The notes below the pieces were generated by a model. The model worked only from the letters and a program-made list of their open reading frames with translations. It did not search any database and was not told the DNA's origin. Position numbers and translations under genes: made by a program. DNA of 42,447 bases from an uncultured Helcococcus sp. (GTDB lineage: Bacteria; Bacillota; Clostridia; Tissierellales; Peptoniphilaceae): assembly GCA_947253305.1 (NCBI GenBank), contig CAMXYZ010000001.1, positions 1 to 42,447 of the forward strand, written 5' to 3'. Below, piece after piece: positions 1-8,810 of the stretch (its first letter is position 1; each line of letters opens with the position of its first letter).

Positions 1-48
1 CGAGATTGCCTCTTGTCTCGTGGGCTCGGAGATGTGTATAAGAGACAG
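1..48 (+). other. Illumina Nextera i7 adapter (artefact)
   Basis: Not genomic. Bases 1-6 are the end of the P7 flow-cell sequence, 7-14 (TGCCTCTT) an 8-base i7 index, 15-29 the Nextera read-2 primer segment and 30-48 the Tn5 mosaic end (AGATGTGTATAAGAGACAG). The order matches a complete i7 adapter. Translated in the frame of the first gene it gives the familiar contaminant peptide MSRGLGDVYKRQ. It should be trimmed before any protein is deposited. Confidence 0.98.
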
Positions 49-471
49 CAAACAATGTTCGCAGAATTTGAAAGAGAAGTTCATGCGAAAATTGAAAATG
101 GAGAGGTGTTAACCAAAAAAGATTTTTCAGAAATATATCATCAATTAAATAAAAAATATTTCGGAGATGCAATGATTTCTGATGAAGAAATAGCATATGA
201 ATGGATGAGAATACCACATTTTTATTCTAATTTTTATGTATATAAATATGCTACAGGATTTACAGCTTCATCAATATTAGCTAGAAGAGTATTAGATGGT
301 AAAGAAAATGCATTAGAAGACTATATCAAATTCCTAAGGGATGGAAATAAACATTTCCCAATCGAGCAATTAAAGATTGCTGGAGTAGATATGTCTAAGA
401 GAGAAACTGTAGATGAATCATTAAAAATATTTGCAAATTTAGTAGATGAATTGGATGGTTTAATAAAATAG
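49..471 (+). CDS. pepF: Oligoendopeptidase F, C-terminal fragment (5' truncated)
   Basis: C-terminal ~140 residues of an M3-family zinc oligoendopeptidase of the PepF type, a cytoplasmic enzyme that cleaves short peptides. The fragment holds the conserved tail around IPHFYSNFYVYKYATGF followed by a helical end. The HExxH zinc site lies upstream, outside the contig, so activity cannot be judged. The reading frame stays open into the Nextera adapter (bases 13-48), and any start codon placed there is false. The stop is TAG at 469-471, and the next gene starts 26 bp downstream. The family call rests on this C-terminal signature alone. Confidence 0.88.
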   Translation, partial: QTMFAEFEREVHAKIENGEVLTKKDFSEIYHQLNKKYFGDAMISDEEIAYEWMRIPHFYSNFYVYKYATGFTASSILARRVLDGKENALEDYIKFLRDGNKHFPIEQLKIAGVDMSKRETVDESLKIFANLVDELDGLIK

Positions 472-497
472 TTAGTAAAAGAATTAAAGGAATTTGT

Positions 498-2321
498 ATG
501 GAGAATATAACTAAGGTAACTCTTCTTTGTACTAGCGATATTCATGGATATTATATGCCTTGGGATTATTCAGCAGACAAAGAATCTGAGCTAGGTGGTT
601 TAACAAGAGTAAGTACGATTTATAAACAAATTAAAAAGGATAATCCAAATACAATAATTATCGATAATGGAGATTTGATACAAGGTAATAATGCAGAATA
701 CTTCATGGATAGGGAAGAATTTCCAGGTATTAAAGCTATAAATAAAATTGGATATGAAATTTATAATATGGGAAATCATGAATTTAATTTTGGAATGCCT
801 AAGTTAATTCATGTGATCAGTCAATTCAATGGCGTTGCTATGATGGGTAATCTTTATAGAAAGAAGAACACCATGCGATTCATGAACGGAGTATATTATA
901 AAAATATAGGAAATATTAGAATTGGTTTTATAAGTTTGAATACTCCTTTAGTTAGAAGATTTGAAGCCAAGAGGGGTAACCTAAAGAATTTTGACGTAAT
1001 AGATGCGGATTTTGAATTATCTAAATTACTAAAAGATGTCGGTGAATGCGATGCGTTAATTGGACTATTTCATATGGGTGATGTCAATGAAAATGATATT
1101 GAAAATACTGGCGTTATAGATTTATTAAATAATGTAGAAGGTGCTGATAAAATAGATGCAGTATTCGGTGGACATATGCATCAGATTAAAAATTATAAAA
1201 TAAATAATACAATATTTTTAGAACCAGGACTACACGGAGAAGCCATAAGTAGATTAGATTTATATTTCGATCAAAATAGACCAGATAAATTAATCGAAAT
1301 AAAACCATCAATAATAATTGTCGATGATAGTATCGAATCCGATCCAGAAATAGAAGAAGTAATTAAACAATCACATAATGAATTAAGAGAAAGAATAAAT
1401 GAGTTTATAGGTTATGTAAGCGATGATCTGACTGAAAAAGATAGTATAGAGGGAATACCAGAAATATTGGTAAGACAAACTAATTTGTCTGAATTTTATA
1501 TAGACATGATTTCAAATTATACGGATGCAGATGTAATTGCAGTTCATTTTGATAATCCATATGCTGAAGTCTATAAGGGAGAAGTAAGAAGAAAACATAT
1601 AAATTCTTCATATGCATATTCTGGTGGAGAAATTTCTGTATTTAAGATTACAGGTAATCAATTGATGAGATATTTGGAATGGAATGCAGAATATTTTAAC
1701 AAATCTAATGTAGGAGATGTAAATATATCATTTAATCCTGAAAGAATTAAATACAAATATATAACTTATGATATATTGGGAAATATTTATTTCGACATAG
1801 ATATAAGAGAAAATAATGGAAATAGAATTAAGAATTTAAGATTCTTAGATGGCAGTGAAATTGATTCAGAGAAAATTTATAAAATTGCAATCAACAAGTA
1901 TAGAATGGATCAATTGCTTTCAAAACATGGTCCATTAGCAGGAGAAAATATTAAATCAATATATTCAACATTAGGAGATGAAAGTCTGGGAGTAAGAGGT
2001 ACGATAAGAAATCTAGCAATGAAGTATATTAGTGAACTGCCTGATAAAACTTATCATCCAAAAACAAGAATCAGATGGAATATATTAACAAATGATTTAT
2101 ACAAAGATTATATCGATATAGCTATAGATCTTGTTAACGAAGCCTCACTTGAATTATACAAGACCAAAAATGGAAAAATCGATTTAAGTAAATCATTAAA
2201 TATTTTTGATGAATTGGAAGAATATCAATTAGACAAATTAAAAGAAAAATACTATATTAATCCTGAAACTAAAATACTTAAGGAAATTATAGATGAAATA
2301 AAGGAGAATTATGAAATTTAA
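498..2321 (+). CDS. 5'-nucleotidase / 2',3'-cyclic phosphodiesterase family metallophosphatase
   Basis: A 607-residue two-domain enzyme of the UshA/CpdB/YunD group. The N-terminal calcineurin-like metallophosphatase keeps a full set of dinuclear metal ligands: D14 and H16 (SDIHG), D59 (NGDL), N93-H94 (GNHE), H192 and H226/H228 (GGHMH). Residues from about 330 to 540 fit the substrate-binding 5'-nucleotidase C domain. Family members hydrolyse nucleotide monophosphates, cyclic nucleotides or UDP-sugars. There is no signal peptide or sortase signal, so unlike most relatives it should be cytoplasmic. The ATG at 498 is preceded by AAAGG at a spacing of 7 nt. It overlaps the next gene by 11 bp, so the two are probably cotranscribed. 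Substrate unknown. Confidence 0.85.
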   Translation: MENITKVTLLCTSDIHGYYMPWDYSADKESELGGLTRVSTIYKQIKKDNPNTIIIDNGDLIQGNNAEYFMDREEFPGIKAINKIGYEIYNMGNHEFNFGMPKLIHVISQFNGVAMMGNLYRKKNTMRFMNGVYYKNIGNIRIGFISLNTPLVRRFEAKRGNLKNFDVIDADFELSKLLKDVGECDALIGLFHMGDVNENDIENTGVIDLLNNVEGADKIDAVFGGHMHQIKNYKINNTIFLEPGLHGEAISRLDLYFDQNRPDKLIEIKPSIIIVDDSIESDPEIEEVIKQSHNELRERINEFIGYVSDDLTEKDSIEGIPEILVRQTNLSEFYIDMISNYTDADVIAVHFDNPYAEVYKGEVRRKHINSSYAYSGGEISVFKITGNQLMRYLEWNAEYFNKSNVGDVNISFNPERIKYKYITYDILGNIYFDIDIRENNGNRIKNLRFLDGSEIDSEKIYKIAINKYRMDQLLSKHGPLAGENIKSIYSTLGDESLGVRGTIRNLAMKYISELPDKTYHPKTRIRWNILTNDLYKDYIDIAIDLVNEASLELYKTKNGKIDLSKSLNIFDELEEYQLDKLKEKYYINPETKILKEIIDEIKENYEI

Positions 2322-4008
2322 GGATATAGAATATAAAAGACCGGATTTTGAAGAATATTTTAAAACTATCAATGATAAATTAGATTCATTAGAAAAAACA
2401 GATAGTGAAGAAGAATTTTTTAATATATTAAATGAGATTGAAGAAGAGGGTAAAAAATTCTCTCAAGCATACAATATTTCTTATATAAGAAATTCTATAA
2501 ATACAAGAGATGAATTTTATGAGAAAGAAGTTGAAGCTTTTGACGAAGTGCTACCAAGAGCACATGAGCTTTCAAATAAACTTCAAAGAATTAGACTTAA
2601 TTCAAAATTTAGAGAAGAATTTGAAAGAAGATTTGGAACAAATATTACAAATACAGACCAACTTCAATTAGATATATTTAAACCAGAAATAATGGAAGAT
2701 AGAGTAGAAGAAGCTAAATTGAGTAATGAATATCAAAAACTTCTAGGTACCGCTGAAATTGAATATGATGGTAAGAAATTAAATATATCTCAAATGTCAC
2801 CATATCTACAATCAAGAGACAGAGAAGTTAGGAAAAATGCATCTGAAGCTTTCTATAATTGGTTCTCAAAAAATAGTGATGAATTAGATAGAATCTATGA
2901 CGAATTGGTTAGCATAAGACATAGAATAGCTAAGAAACTTGGTTTTGAAAGTTATATTGAAGTAGCTTATAGATCTTTTGGAAGAACTGATTGGGATAGA
3001 AATGACGCTAAGAATTACAGAGATTTAATTAAAAAACATATAGTTCCTCTAACACAAAAATTCTATCAAGAACAGTCTGAAAGAATTGGAATTAAGGATA
3101 TGAAATATTATGATATTTCATTGAAATTCTTATCAGGAAATCCAACACCTAAAGGCGAAAGAGATTATCTTGTAAATGAAGCTCAAAAGATGTATAAAGA
3201 ATTATCTGAAGAAACAGAAGAATTTTTTAATACAATGATTGAATGGGATTTAATGGATTTAGATTCTAAAGATGGTAAAGCACCAGGTGGCTATATGACT
3301 CAATTGGAAGAAATTGGTCTACCATTTATATTTGCAAATTTTAATGGCACAGCTCACGATGTAGATGTACTGACTCACGAAGCGGGACATGCATTCCAAG
3401 GATATCTAACAAGAGATGTATATCCTAGAGCAAATGCAGCTGGATGTATGGAAATTATGGAAACTCATTCAATGAGTATGGAATTCTTTACTCATCCATG
3501 GATGGAAGCATTCTTCAAAGAAGATACTGAAAAGTATTATTATAATCATGTTGTGTCAGCGTTAGAATTCTTACCTTATGGTGCATTAATTGATCATTAT
3601 CAAGAATGGGTTTACGACAATCCAGAAGCTACAGAGGAAGAAAGAAATACTGAATTTAGAAGATTACAAATGGAATATATGCCTCATCTAGATTATGAAA
3701 ATAATGAATACTTAAATGCAGGTAAGAGATGGCATGCTCAAATGCATGTATTCCAAGTTCCATTTTATTATCTAGATTACACCATCGCTCAATTAAATGC
3801 ATTTCAATTCTTTGTATTAGATTTAGAAAATCACGAAGATGCTTGGAGTAAGTATTTAGAATTATGTAAATTAGGTGGAAAATTGGGAACAAAAGAAATT
3901 ATAAAAAATGCAGGACTAAAAGTTCCATTTGAAGAAGAGACATTTGAATTTATTGTTCCTAAATTAGAAGCATATTTGGATTCACTTGATAAAAGTAAAA
4001 TATTATAA
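2311..4008 (+). CDS. M3 family oligoendopeptidase
   Basis: A 565-residue zinc metallopeptidase of the M3 (thimet/PepF-like) family, clearly different from the PepF fragment at the start of the window. The zinc motif is H356-E357-A-G-H360, and E384 in the EIMETHSMSMEFF stretch is the likely third ligand. The length fits the shorter M3 subfamily found in Firmicutes. There is no signal peptide, so a role in cytoplasmic breakdown of imported or misfolded short peptides is expected. Its start lies inside the nucleotidase gene (11-bp overlap, AAGGAG just upstream), pointing to translational coupling. A bidirectional terminator follows at 4029-4060. Confidence 0.93.
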   Translation: MKFKDIEYKRPDFEEYFKTINDKLDSLEKTDSEEEFFNILNEIEEEGKKFSQAYNISYIRNSINTRDEFYEKEVEAFDEVLPRAHELSNKLQRIRLNSKFREEFERRFGTNITNTDQLQLDIFKPEIMEDRVEEAKLSNEYQKLLGTAEIEYDGKKLNISQMSPYLQSRDREVRKNASEAFYNWFSKNSDELDRIYDELVSIRHRIAKKLGFESYIEVAYRSFGRTDWDRNDAKNYRDLIKKHIVPLTQKFYQEQSERIGIKDMKYYDISLKFLSGNPTPKGERDYLVNEAQKMYKELSEETEEFFNTMIEWDLMDLDSKDGKAPGGYMTQLEEIGLPFIFANFNGTAHDVDVLTHEAGHAFQGYLTRDVYPRANAAGCMEIMETHSMSMEFFTHPWMEAFFKEDTEKYYYNHVVSALEFLPYGALIDHYQEWVYDNPEATEEERNTEFRRLQMEYMPHLDYENNEYLNAGKRWHAQMHVFQVPFYYLDYTIAQLNAFQFFVLDLENHEDAWSKYLELCKLGGKLGTKEIIKNAGLKVPFEEETFEFIVPKLEAYLDSLDKSKIL

Positions 4009-4027
4009 TAATAAAAAGTTTAAAACG

Positions 4028-4061
4028 AAAAAGCTGTTGTACTCAAATACAACAGCTTTTG
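4028..4061. terminator. Bidirectional intrinsic terminator
   Basis: A 13-bp perfect hairpin (4029-4041 with 4048-4060, core AAAAGCTGTTGTA, loop CTCAAA) between the converging M3 peptidase gene and the minus-strand CPBP gene. A/T tracts at both feet let it work in both directions. Confidence 0.85.
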
Positions 4062-4063
4062 AA

Positions 4064-5035
4064 TTATAATTCTGCTGAACCTAATATAATTGCTATTGCG
4101 ATAACAGCAATTGCATATATTATAAAATAAACATCTGTAAACAATGCCTTTAAGCTACTTTTATCTAATTCAGTCATTTTTAGATTTTCTCTCCTTCTTG
4201 CTTTTCTCTTTGATAAGAAAAGATTCACTAAGGAATATAGCATTAATCCATACATAAATAGTATTGTTATGAGAAGTGGAATAGAAATTGACTCCATTAC
4301 TAATTCGTCAGGTAGAAATTGGCCAATAATCATAGTAAATAAATTATTCGCTATATGAATTATAGCTGCGGCCTTAAATGAATAAGCATATCCTATATAT
4401 GATAAGACTAATCCAATACCTAAGGTTCCAATTCCTTGTAAGAAATTCATATGTGATAATGCGAATATAAAGGCTGAAACAATTACACTCATATATAATC
4501 CATATTTTCTTAAATGATTTACGTAATACCCTCTGTACTGTACTTCTTCTAATATTGGACCTACTATTATTGCGTAAATTGCTATGCTAGGAGACGTAGA
4601 ACTTTGAAGTATTTGGGTCACATCAATTGAAGAAATATTGAAAATATTCATTAAAAATTGTGTGATAATATTAAATACAAAGGATAGTATAAATGTCAAA
4701 CCTAAAAAGAAGAAAAAGTCAGAAATACCAAATTTATATTTATATTCCTTCTTCATCATTGGCAATTTATCTCTACCTATAAAAAATGTAATAATCAACA
4801 TTGATAGAGAAACTATTACAATCATGAGTATACCTTTATCTTGTATATATTTATCAAATAAAGCAGCTAATAAATTAAGAGATAAAAAATATATGACTGC
4901 ACTATTCAAAACTTTCCATAAAGCTTTTTTTCTCTCTTGTTTTAAGCTATCATCATCAAAATTATTAGATGGATCGATTTCTGTTCTTCCAGCATAAGTG
5001 CTTAAAGATTCTTGTTGTCTTTCAAAACCATTCAT
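4064..5035 (-). CDS. CPBP family intramembrane glutamic endopeptidase
   Basis: A 323-residue membrane protein of the CPBP (CAAX protease and bacteriocin-processing, formerly Abi) family. The three catalytic motifs are visible: E163-E164-x3-R168 (EEVQYR), H195 (FALSHMNF) and H227 with N230/N231 (HIANN). About seven to eight hydrophobic segments surround them, after a charged cytoplasmic N-terminal tail of ~40 residues. Relatives process prenylated proteins or peptide pheromones or give bacteriocin self-immunity; the substrate here is unknown. The start at 5035 has AGGAG at a good distance. It lies 18 bp downstream of ychF on the same strand, so it is probably the second gene of a ychF operon. 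Confidence 0.87.
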   Translation of the reverse strand: MNGFERQQESLSTYAGRTEIDPSNNFDDDSLKQERKKALWKVLNSAVIYFLSLNLLAALFDKYIQDKGILMIVIVSLSMLIITFFIGRDKLPMMKKEYKYKFGISDFFFFLGLTFILSFVFNIITQFLMNIFNISSIDVTQILQSSTSPSIAIYAIIVGPILEEVQYRGYYVNHLRKYGLYMSVIVSAFIFALSHMNFLQGIGTLGIGLVLSYIGYAYSFKAAAIIHIANNLFTMIIGQFLPDELVMESISIPLLITILFMYGLMLYSLVNLFLSKRKARRRENLKMTELDKSSLKALFTDVYFIIYAIAVIAIAIILGSAEL

Positions 5036-5053
5036 AATTAACTCCTATTCTTT

Positions 5054-6154
5054 TTATACATTATGTCTAAAATGGACTACATCTCCATCTTGCATAATAT
5101 ATTCTTTACCCTCTAGTCTTACTTTTCCAGCTTCTCTAGCCTTAGCCATTGAGCCTTCATAATTCATTAATTCATCATAAGATATAACTTCAGCTCTTAT
5201 AAAACCTCTTGATATATCTGAGTGAATTTTACCAGCTGCATCTACAGCTTTTGTGCCTTTTTTTATTGTCCAAGCTCGAGTTTCTATTTCTCCTGTTGTT
5301 ATAAATGACATCAAGCCTAGTAAATCGTAAGAAGCAATGATTAATTTATCAAGTCCAGGACTTTCGAGTCCCATCATTTCTAAATATTCTTCTTTTTCTT
5401 CTTCACTATCTAAATTTGATATTTCAGCTTCAATTTTAGCGGATATAACAACTACAGTTGCATCTTCTGTTTTTGCAAATTTTCTGATCTCATTAACCCA
5501 TTTATTAGAGCTTCCATCATCTGCTACTTCATCTTCAGATACATTAGCTACATATATAATTGGCTTTGAAGATAGCAGAGGATATCCTTTTAATATACTT
5601 TTTTCTTCGTCATTTAATTCTAGTATTCTAGCAGATTTACCTTCTTCTAAAACTGCATGAACTTTTTGCATAAGCTCTAATTCTGCTTGTTTTGACTTGT
5701 CAGCTTTTGCCTGTTTTGTTAGTCTATTGATAACACCTTCAACCATGTCTAAATCGGAAAAAATAAGTTCTAGATTAATTGTTTCAATATCTCTGATAGG
5801 ATCAACTCCACCATCTACATGTGTAACATTTGGATCATCAAAACATCTAAGTACTTCTACAATAGCTTCAGATTCTCTAATATTTGCAAGGAATTTATTT
5901 CCTAATCCTTCTCCCTTGCTTGCACCTCTTACTAAACCCGCAATATCATAAAATTCTATAAATGCAGGAACGATTTTCTTTGAATTACTTATTTCACTTA
6001 ATTTATTTAATCTCTTATCTGGAACATCCACAACGCCAACATTTGGCTCGATTGTTGTAAAAGGGTAATTTGCAGATTCTGCTCCAGCTTTCGTAATAGC
6101 ATTAAAAAGAGTTGACTTTCCCACATTTGGAAGTCCAACTATACCTAATTTCAT
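5054..6154 (-). CDS. ychF: Redox-regulated ATPase YchF (Obg-like)
   Basis: A 366-residue P-loop protein of the Obg/YchF branch, full length. The Walker A motif is G7-LPNVGK13-S14, followed by the family-typical NYPFTTIEPNVGVVDVPD region and a DIAGLVRGAS switch II. The C-terminal ~85 residues form the TGS domain and end in the conserved DVVHFRHNV. YchF prefers ATP to GTP, binds ribosomes and is linked to translation and oxidative-stress response. The start at 6154 is preceded on the minus strand by GAGG. Two overlapping TATAAT-like hexamers on the minus strand (6182-6187, 6189-6194) are plausible -10 boxes. The CPBP gene follows 18 bp downstream. Confidence 0.96.
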   Translation of the reverse strand: MKLGIVGLPNVGKSTLFNAITKAGAESANYPFTTIEPNVGVVDVPDKRLNKLSEISNSKKIVPAFIEFYDIAGLVRGASKGEGLGNKFLANIRESEAIVEVLRCFDDPNVTHVDGGVDPIRDIETINLELIFSDLDMVEGVINRLTKQAKADKSKQAELELMQKVHAVLEEGKSARILELNDEEKSILKGYPLLSSKPIIYVANVSEDEVADDGSSNKWVNEIRKFAKTEDATVVVISAKIEAEISNLDSEEEKEEYLEMMGLESPGLDKLIIASYDLLGLMSFITTGEIETRAWTIKKGTKAVDAAGKIHSDISRGFIRAEVISYDELMNYEGSMAKAREAGKVRLEGKEYIMQDGDVVHFRHNV

Positions 6155-6244
6155 ATATACCTCAACTTTCTATACCTGTTAATTATAGATTATATTCAAG
6201 TAAAAATAAAGGGATAAAGAATAAAATAGAAAATATTAGATTAT

Positions 6245-6272
6245 TTTAACTATATTAAATATAGGGTATAAT
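6245..6272 (+). promoter_or_regulatory. Candidate promoter for the HAD gene pair
   Basis: A perfect -10 box TATAAT at 6267-6272, with only a poor -35 (TTTAAC-like, 6245-6250) upstream. It lies in the 181-bp divergent region between ychF and the HAD genes, 64 bp before the first HAD start. Confidence 0.4.
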
Positions 6273-6335
6273 TTTATTGATGGTAAAAACTTTTTATTAA
6301 GATGCTGTGTAATTTGAAAATGTAAAGGAAATAAT

Positions 6336-7184
6336 ATGATGAATAAGAAAGACATAAAATATATTGTATTGGATTTAGATGGGACTTTATTGAATGATGA
6401 TTTAGTAATAACAGAAAAAACAAAAAAAGCGCTTAAAAAAGTACAAGATGATGGGATAGATTTAGTAATAGCTTCTGGTAGATCTGTTGAAGGGATAATC
6501 GAATATGCGAAAGAGTTAGGCGTAGATAAACATCATGGATTAATCATAGCTAGCAATGGTACAAGACTGTATGATGTTAAAGAAGATAAAAATATATTTG
6601 AAGAAAAATTAAGCGTTGAAGATACGAAGAAAGTATTAAGACATCTAGAACAATTTGAACTTTATCCATTCATATTAAAGGGTGATGATATGTATGTTGA
6701 TAGTCTAGATAAGGTAAATATAGATACAAATACTCATTTGGGCAAGATAAATATTTTTGAATGGGAAGCAAGTCTCGGAGATTCTAATTTAATAGAAGTT
6801 GACAATTTAAGTGATTTTATAGATTTCCCAGTCTATAAGATAAACTCAAGTGGTGATCCAAAATATATCGATAAACATTTAGATGAATTTACAAAAGGGA
6901 TTGAAGATATAGTTTATAGTGCTAGAACATTAGAATTTTCTGTTGAAATATTAAAATGTGGAGTAAGTAAGGGCCATGCTTTAGAAAAAATAAATGCAAA
7001 GCCGGGAGAGATAATAGCATTTGGAGATAGCATGAATGATTTAGAAATGATTAAGTATGCCAAATATGGTATCGCTATGAAAAATGCAATGGATGAAGTA
7101 AAAGAAAATTCTTTTGAAATTACCGAATCCAATAATGATGATGGAATTTATCATTTCTTAAATAAACATGGGTTCTTAGATTAG
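6336..7184 (+). CDS. Cof-type HAD-IIB phosphatase (copy 1)
   Basis: A 282-residue haloacid dehalogenase superfamily hydrolase of the Cof/YidA (IIB) type. Motif I is D13-L-D15-G-T-L, with D13 the expected nucleophile; motif II is in LVIASGR; motif IV is FGDSMNDLEM near residue 230. The middle ~110 residues form the alpha/beta C2B cap. Such enzymes dephosphorylate sugar phosphates, FMN, PLP or other small phosphoesters; the substrate cannot be read from sequence. Two adjacent ATGs (6336 and 6339) are both reachable from AAAGG at 6324-6328; I chose the first. The next gene, 8 bp downstream, is a clear paralogue. Confidence 0.9.
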   Translation: MMNKKDIKYIVLDLDGTLLNDDLVITEKTKKALKKVQDDGIDLVIASGRSVEGIIEYAKELGVDKHHGLIIASNGTRLYDVKEDKNIFEEKLSVEDTKKVLRHLEQFELYPFILKGDDMYVDSLDKVNIDTNTHLGKINIFEWEASLGDSNLIEVDNLSDFIDFPVYKINSSGDPKYIDKHLDEFTKGIEDIVYSARTLEFSVEILKCGVSKGHALEKINAKPGEIIAFGDSMNDLEMIKYAKYGIAMKNAMDEVKENSFEITESNNDDGIYHFLNKHGFLD

Positions 7185-7192
7185 GAGTATAA

Positions 7193-8035
7193 ATGACAGA
7201 TATTAAAACAATAGCTTTGGATATAGATGGGACACTATATGACAGGGAACATAATATTCAAGAGAAGACCAAAAAGGCGTTAATTGAACTACAGGATAGA
7301 GGAATCGAAATTATATTAGCATCTGGTAGACCAATTAATGGGATGCTTGAAATTGCAGAAGAATTAGAGATGGATAAACATCATGGAATAATAATTTCCA
7401 ATAATGGAGCAGTAGCTTATGATGTTAGAAATAATAAAACAATATTCGATAGTCCAATAAAGAAAGAGCATATTAAAGAGATATTAGAAAATAATAAAAA
7501 ATATGATATCCCAGCAATGATTCAAAAAGATAATTATATGTTGGTTGAAAATGTATATGATGGAGTAGTTGATTCTGGTGACTTAGGTAAGGGAGTAATC
7601 AATATAATAGAATGGGAAGCTAGAAATGGAAATTTCTTATTGAAAGAAGTAGAATCATTAGTAGATGCTATTGATTTTCCAGTAAATAAAATACTTACAA
7701 TAGTTGAACCAGAATTCTTGAAAAACAATATGAAAGATATAATAAAACCTTTAAAAGGAAAGCTTCATATAGTTCCTACAACTACATTTTATTTAGAATA
7801 CACCAATCTAGGAGTCAATAAAGCAAGTGCACTTAAAAAATTAGGAGTTGATAGAGAAACTTTAATGTCATTTGGGGATAGTTTAAACGATAAAGAAATG
7901 ATCGAGTATGCAAAATATGGAGTAGCTATGTCAAATGGTGCCGAAGAAGTAAAAGAGGTTGCGGATTATATAACTGGAGATAGAGACGATGAGGGGATTT
8001 ATAATGCGTTGAAGCATTATGGATTAATTCACTAA
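7193..8035 (+). CDS. Cof-type HAD-IIB phosphatase (copy 2)
   Basis: A 280-residue paralogue of the preceding gene, alignable along its whole length: LDIDGTLYD at the N terminus, the shared DKHHG segment near residue 65, IEWEA in the cap, FGDSLNDKEM in motif IV and the DDGIY/DEGIY ending. Catalytic aspartates of motifs I and IV are present, so both copies look active. The cap regions differ most, suggesting different phosphoester substrates. It lies 8 bp after copy 1, with GGAG upstream of the ATG, and is probably in the same transcript. Tandem duplication followed by divergence is the simplest origin. Confidence 0.9.
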   Translation: MTDIKTIALDIDGTLYDREHNIQEKTKKALIELQDRGIEIILASGRPINGMLEIAEELEMDKHHGIIISNNGAVAYDVRNNKTIFDSPIKKEHIKEILENNKKYDIPAMIQKDNYMLVENVYDGVVDSGDLGKGVINIIEWEARNGNFLLKEVESLVDAIDFPVNKILTIVEPEFLKNNMKDIIKPLKGKLHIVPTTTFYLEYTNLGVNKASALKKLGVDRETLMSFGDSLNDKEMIEYAKYGVAMSNGAEEVKEVADYITGDRDDEGIYNALKHYGLIH

Positions 8036-8075
8036 ATAAAAATATTAATAATTTATATTTTAATGAGAGGAAAGA

Positions 8076-8687
8076 ATGGAAGAAAATCATTATAATAAAA
8101 AATCTGTACCCCAAGAATTGCAATTTATTCTTCTTTTAGAAGAGATGAAGAGAATTGAAAGAATGACACCAGTATTAGGTGCAAATAGAAAAGAAAATGA
8201 TGCAGAACATTCTTGGCAAATTGCGAGTATGGCATTATTCTTAAAGGATAGAACTAAATTAAATATAAATATAGATAAAGTTATTAAAATGCTATTAGTT
8301 CATGATATTGTCGAGGTATTTGCGGGGGATACATTTGCTTATGATATTAAAGCGAATGAAGATAAAGAAGAGAGAGAAAATGAATCATTAAAAAAGGTTA
8401 AGGAATATTTAACTTATGAAAATGCTGAGTTATTAGAATCTTTATGGAGAGAATTTGATGCTCTAGAAACTGATGATTCAAAGTTTGCGAATGCTATGGA
8501 TAGATTAGCTCCTTTATTCTTAAATATCCAAACAGGAAATGGTGGAACATGGACAGATAATAATGTTAAATTATCACAAGTTTTAAAAAGAGCGGAACCA
8601 ATAAAACATCTAGATGATAGCATATATGAATATATAGAAAATGAGATATTCAAAGCCTGTGAAAAAGGATTTATAATAAAAGATTAA
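8076..8687 (+). CDS. HD-domain phosphohydrolase (YfbR-like 5'-nucleotidase family)
   Basis: A 203-residue HD-superfamily protein. The metal-binding set is H45 (NDAEHSWQIA), H76-D77 (LLVHDIVE) and D142 (MDRLAP), with E80 and D85 nearby. This arrangement is the YfbR/YGK1-like group, whose characterised members remove phosphate from deoxynucleoside 5'-monophosphates. Cytoplasmic, with no membrane segment. The ATG at 8076 follows GAGAGGAAAG. It is 40 bp downstream of the HAD pair and followed by a terminator at 8694-8730, so it probably closes that operon. The exact substrate is inferred from the family only. Confidence 0.82.
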   Translation: MEENHYNKKSVPQELQFILLLEEMKRIERMTPVLGANRKENDAEHSWQIASMALFLKDRTKLNINIDKVIKMLLVHDIVEVFAGDTFAYDIKANEDKEERENESLKKVKEYLTYENAELLESLWREFDALETDDSKFANAMDRLAPLFLNIQTGNGGTWTDNNVKLSQVLKRAEPIKHLDDSIYEYIENEIFKACEKGFIIKD

Positions 8688-8693
8688 TAAATG

Positions 8694-8730
8694 TCCAGCT
8701 ATAAATTAAATGTAGCTGGATTTTAATTTA
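8694..8730 (+). terminator. Intrinsic terminator after the HD gene
   Basis: Perfect 8-bp stem TCCAGCTA (8694-8701) / TAGCTGGA (8713-8720), an 11-nt loop, then TTTTAATTT. Confidence 0.75.
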
Positions 8731-8750
8731 AAATATATTGACAACTGTTG

Positions 8751-8756
8751 TATAAT
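8751..8756 (+). promoter_or_regulatory. -10 box of a promoter for pepP-uvrC-hprK
   Basis: TATAAT at 8751-8756, 54 bp before the pepP start and just after the upstream terminator. A TTGACA lies only 7 nt before it (8738-8743), too close to act as its -35; the region 17 nt upstream is A/T-rich without a clear -35. Confidence 0.5.
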
Positions 8757-8810
8757 ACTAGTAAGAAGAAAATTAATAAACAAGAATAAAATATTGAGTA
8801 GGAGAAAATT

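Noticed and set aside
13..48. Apparent ATG-type start and N terminus of the first protein
   Set aside because: It is encoded by the Nextera adapter, not by genomic DNA.
4638..4997. 119-codon plus-strand frame inside the CPBP gene
   Set aside because: Antisense to a clear membrane protease, no family resemblance, and no proper ribosome binding site.
8738..8756. TTGACA and TATAAT as a -35/-10 pair before pepP
   Set aside because: They are only 7 nt apart, too close for sigma-A recognition; only the -10 was kept.
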